From: JANNWF01 sp052390415
GTDB lineage: Bacteria > Pseudomonadota > Gammaproteobacteria > Xanthomonadales > Xanthomonadaceae
Assembly: GCA_052390415.1 (NCBI GenBank)
Contig: JBQTGY010000053.1
Span: 1 to 64,000, forward strand
DNA length: 64,000 bases
Direction: 5' to 3'
Within the stretch, counting starts at the first letter, position 1. Each line of letters opens with the position of its first letter. A program made the position numbers and the translations under genes. The notes under the pieces were generated by a model. That model was not told the origin of the DNA. It ran no database searches and saw only the letters and a list, made by a program, of their open reading frames with translations. Below, piece after piece: positions 61,710-64,000 of the stretch.

Positions 61710-63179
61710 TCAGATCGACGGCAGTGGCATAGCGCCTGTTCGGGGTGCGTCATCGACCAGCCGTGCCAGTCTGCGCATGGCCCGTTCGAGCGCCTCGTCC
61801 CAGCCCTGACCGCAGGTCAGCCGGATGTGGTGCTGGAACTCGGCGCGTGCGGAGAACATCGGTCCCGGAGCCAGGCTGATACGTTCTGCCAGCGCCGCCC
61901 GGTGCAGCGCCATCGCGTCGACGCCCGCGGGCAATTCGACCCACACGAAGTAGCCGCCGGCCGGCCGCAGCACCCGCGTGCCATCGGGAAACAGCCGGCT
62001 GACCGCGTCGAACAGGCTGTTGCGCTGTGCCTGCAGAGAGGAACGCAGGCTGCGCAGATGACGGTCGTAACCGCCTTCCTGCAGGTATTCGGCCAGCGCT
62101 GCCTGCACCGGGATCGACCCCGACAGGCTGGTCATCAGCTTCAGCCGCTCGACCTCGCGTGTCAGCCGCCCGGGCGCGGCCCAGCCCACCCGGTAGCCCG
62201 GCGACAGACACTTCGAAAACGACGAGCAGTGCAGCACGAGGCCACGACGGTCGAAGGCCTTGGCCGGCAGTGGTGCCACCTTGCCCTCGTAGAGTTCGGC
62301 GTAGACATCGTCTTCAATCAGCGGCACGTTGTGGCGAGCGAGCAGTTCGACGAGGTCACGCTTCTTCGCCTCCGGCATCAGGCTGCCGAGCGGGTTCTGG
62401 AAGCTGGTCATCAGCCAGCAGGCCTGTGGGCGATGCAGCTCGATCACTTGAGCGAGGCGGCCGAGGTCAATGCCCTCGCGCATATGGGTCGGCACCTCGA
62501 TGGCGCGCAGGCCGAGGCGCTGCAGCGCCTGCAGCGCCATGTAGAAGGTCGGCGACTCCACCACCACCGCATCACCCGGCCGCGTCACCGCGTTCAGGCA
62601 CAGGTTCAGCGCCTCCATCGCCCCGTGGGTCAGCACGATCTCGTCGGTGGCCACGGTCATGCCCTGCAGCAGGTAGCGCTTGGCGATCTCGCGCTTGAGC
62701 CGCAGGTTGCCCGGCGGCAGGTCCTCGACCATGCTCCAGGGTTCGAGCCGCCGTGTGCTCGACACCAGCGCGCGGCGCAGCCGATCGAGCGGGAACAGGG
62801 TCGGGCTCGGAAAGGCCGAACCGAAGGGCACGATGTCGCGTGCGCGCGCGGTGCCGAGGCAGGCGTAGATCAGGTCGTTGACCTCAACCGGCCGCGAACC
62901 GGACTGGGGATCGGAGGTTTGCGGCTCGGGCAGCAGCACGCCACCGGCGCGGGCGGCGACGAAGTAGCCGGAGCGGGGCGCGGCGCGAACCAGGCCGCGC
63001 GATTCGAGCAGATAGTAGGCCTGGAAGACCGTGCTGGGGCTCACGCCCCGACTGACACAGGCCTGCCGCACGGAAGGCAGCCGATCACCGGGTCGCAGCA
63101 CCCCGGCCGCGATCTGTTGCGCAATATTGCCAGCGAGCAGCTCGAACTTCGAGGCGGTGTCACCTGGACGGTCACCCAT
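61710..63179 (-). CDS. MocR/GntR-type regulator with aminotransferase-like domain
   Basis: 489 residues from the ATG at 63179. N-terminal GntR winged helix (about 1-80): YFELLA-like KFELLAGNIAQQIAAGVLRP, GDRLPSVRQACVSRGVSPST. Then a fold-type I aminotransferase domain with THGAMEALNLCLNAV, SFQNPLGSLMP, PLIEDDVYAELY and the PLP lysine in SSFSKCLSPGYRVGW near residue 320. MocR proteins bind PLP and control genes of amino acid or vitamin B6 metabolism, usually divergent neighbours; here the neighbour upstream is unclear. Confidence 0.93.
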   Translation of the reverse strand: MGDRPGDTASKFELLAGNIAQQIAAGVLRPGDRLPSVRQACVSRGVSPSTVFQAYYLLESRGLVRAAPRSGYFVAARAGGVLLPEPQTSDPQSGSRPVEVNDLIYACLGTARARDIVPFGSAFPSPTLFPLDRLRRALVSSTRRLEPWSMVEDLPPGNLRLKREIAKRYLLQGMTVATDEIVLTHGAMEALNLCLNAVTRPGDAVVVESPTFYMALQALQRLGLRAIEVPTHMREGIDLGRLAQVIELHRPQACWLMTSFQNPLGSLMPEAKKRDLVELLARHNVPLIEDDVYAELYEGKVAPLPAKAFDRRGLVLHCSSFSKCLSPGYRVGWAAPGRLTREVERLKLMTSLSGSIPVQAALAEYLQEGGYDRHLRSLRSSLQAQRNSLFDAVSRLFPDGTRVLRPAGGYFVWVELPAGVDAMALHRAALAERISLAPGPMFSARAEFQHHIRLTCGQGWDEALERAMRRLARLVDDAPRTGAMPLPSI

Positions 63180-63275
63180 GGCACCGGCTCCTCGCGTCGC
63201 ATGACTGCCGGCCAGAGGACAGCTCGCTGCTGCAGTCCAAGGCTTGTGCGGTGCCTCACCCACCTCGGCACTCGT

Positions 63276-63743
63276 CTACAACGGGGGCTGCGCAAATCTC
63301 ATGCGTCGCTTACCGCCAGGCCACCCCGCAGACCAACGACGTGAGCCGGGCCACCTTGACCTGCTCACCTGACAACCATGGTACGCCGCTTTGACGTACG
63401 TCGGGGGCTGCTTCGGAAGGAGGCCGCTGCTGCTGTAGAACCTCACGCAGCCATCCGTCGCGGCAAGGTGCCGATTCTGACGGTGATGGCAAATGTCCTG
63501 GGCAGCGCCGCCGAGGTCGCGCGCTGCCGCTCTGCACTCCCTCTGAGGGGGCGATGCCCTGCGGCGTGCAGGCCGATGGCCTGCGCAGGGATGGTGGCGC
63601 CGCCGCAGGGCGCGGTCGAAGGCCGACCTCACGGCCGCGCGTCCAGGCGCTTCCTTCCACAGCTCGGCGATGCGAATGCCAGGCGCCAGTTCACGGGTCG
63701 GTGCCTTCGATACGTGCCGGGAAACCACGCCTTGCAGCTTCAT
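63276..63743 (-). CDS. Short open frame after chrB, possibly the start of a broken cupin-like gene
   Basis: The ATG at 63743 lies 15 bases after the chrB stop on the same strand. The first 40 residues (MKLQGVVSRHVSKAPTRELA, PGIRIAELWKEAPGR) look like a real protein and resemble the start of ChrR/cupin-type proteins. After about codon 40 the translation becomes Arg/His/Pro-rich with no protein character, which suggests a frameshift or truncation; the repaired frame was not found. The stretch 63180-63300 holds the MocR promoter region and no gene. Confidence 0.3.
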   Translation of the reverse strand: MKLQGVVSRHVSKAPTRELAPGIRIAELWKEAPGRAAVRSAFDRALRRRHHPCAGHRPARRRASPPQRECRAAARDLGGAAQDICHHRQNRHLAATDGCVRFYSSSGLLPKQPPTYVKAAYHGCQVSRSRWPGSRRWSAGWPGGKRRMRFAQPPL

Positions 63744-63758
63744 CGCAGTTGCTTGCAG

Positions 63759-64000
63759 TCAGGCCCGCGGTGGCCAGGCGTGCTGTTCGCCCTGACCCTC
63801 GCGACACCAGGCGTACAGGCCGTCGTAGATCTTCATGCCCAGCTCCAGCAGCGCGGCATCGTCGGTTATCACCCGCGACAGCCCCAGCGAGATTGCGTAG
63901 AGCCCGGCCGACTGCGGCGTCAGGTCCAGGTGATCGGTGTCGGCGCCGCGGACGATGGTGGCCAGCTGCTGCAGCGCCGGATCGGCAAGCGCGTACTTGG
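63759..64000 (-). CDS. ChrB-like protein, C-terminal part only (cut by window edge)
   Basis: About 80 codons up to the stop at 63759: KYALADPALQQLATIVRGAD, TDHLDLTPQSAGLYAISLGL, SRVITDDAALLELGMKIYDG, LYAWCRE and a final HAWPPRA. This matches the conserved C-terminal half of the ChrB domain found in chromate-resistance regulators. The N-terminus and any chrA transporter lie beyond the right edge. Confidence 0.75.
   Translation of the reverse strand, partial: KYALADPALQQLATIVRGADTDHLDLTPQSAGLYAISLGLSRVITDDAALLELGMKIYDGLYAWCREGQGEQHAWPPRA

Overview
The window reads as chromosome of a gammaproteobacterium of the order Lysobacterales (Xanthomonadales), most likely close to Rhodanobacteraceae. The grounds are the core order aroQ-accB-accC-prmA-zinc ribbon-fis-purH-purD, the block DUF6776-bactofilin-erpA-nudC-ampE, an ECF sigma factor paired with a Ser/Thr kinase, many REP-like palindromes, GGAATCGG-type repeats, and secreted proteins ending in an I-F-x-N-G-F-E tail. 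The genus cannot be fixed from sequence reading alone.

Layout. 1-3.3 kb: RNA repair and quality control. A TROVE (Ro60/Rsr) gene runs off the left edge, read leftward from a good sigma-54 promoter, with the sigma-54 activator RtcR divergent to it. 3.4-5.9 kb: two-gene NAD salvage operon (nadV, nadM-Nudix). 6.4-11.5 kb: accessory module of a 1493-residue SF1 helicase with a C-terminal Vsr/DUF559-like nuclease plus a coupled protein with a J-like C-terminus, ending beside the 3' end of a tRNA-Met gene; this is the best candidate for an uncharacterised defence system. 11.8-13.3 kb: rppH, bfd, bfr. 13.5-18.9 kb: hybrid histidine kinase and a catalytically degenerate GGDEF-EAL response regulator, translationally coupled. 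18.9-25.4 kb: envelope, Fe-S and Nudix genes and an MFS-acyltransferase fusion. 25.6-33.5 kb: the long leftward housekeeping run, interrupted between accB and accC by a small element with inverted ends and an IVP-type (S23 family) gene. 33.8-36.7 kb: TlpA-like thioredoxin and DsbD, separated by a perfect 7-bp tandem repeat. 37-39.4 kb: large secreted nuclease. 39.6-41.9 kb: groESL with both a sigma-32 promoter and a CIRCE operator.

From 42 kb the window is accessory: remnants of a PLD-type helicase and an IS1634-like transposase, a secreted protein with three 50-residue repeats, an ECF sigma/Ser-Thr kinase pair, a graveyard (47.3-48.2 kb) holding pieces of an integrase, a DUF4276 gene and a foreign groEL, two secreted propeller proteins, a FixJ-type regulator, a reduced four-gene Csu-type pilus operon, and a converging cluster of two receivers, a histidine kinase, a PAS-GGDEF-EAL-receiver protein and a MocR regulator. 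The right edge cuts a chrB-like gene.

Connections: RtcR probably switches on the TROVE operon through the sigma-54 promoter; the kinase probably activates its sigma factor; the overlapping receiver, kinase and c-di-GMP genes look like one phosphorelay, and its position opposite the pilus operon suggests, without proving, control of attachment. All functions are read from motifs and remembered families; no database search was possible.
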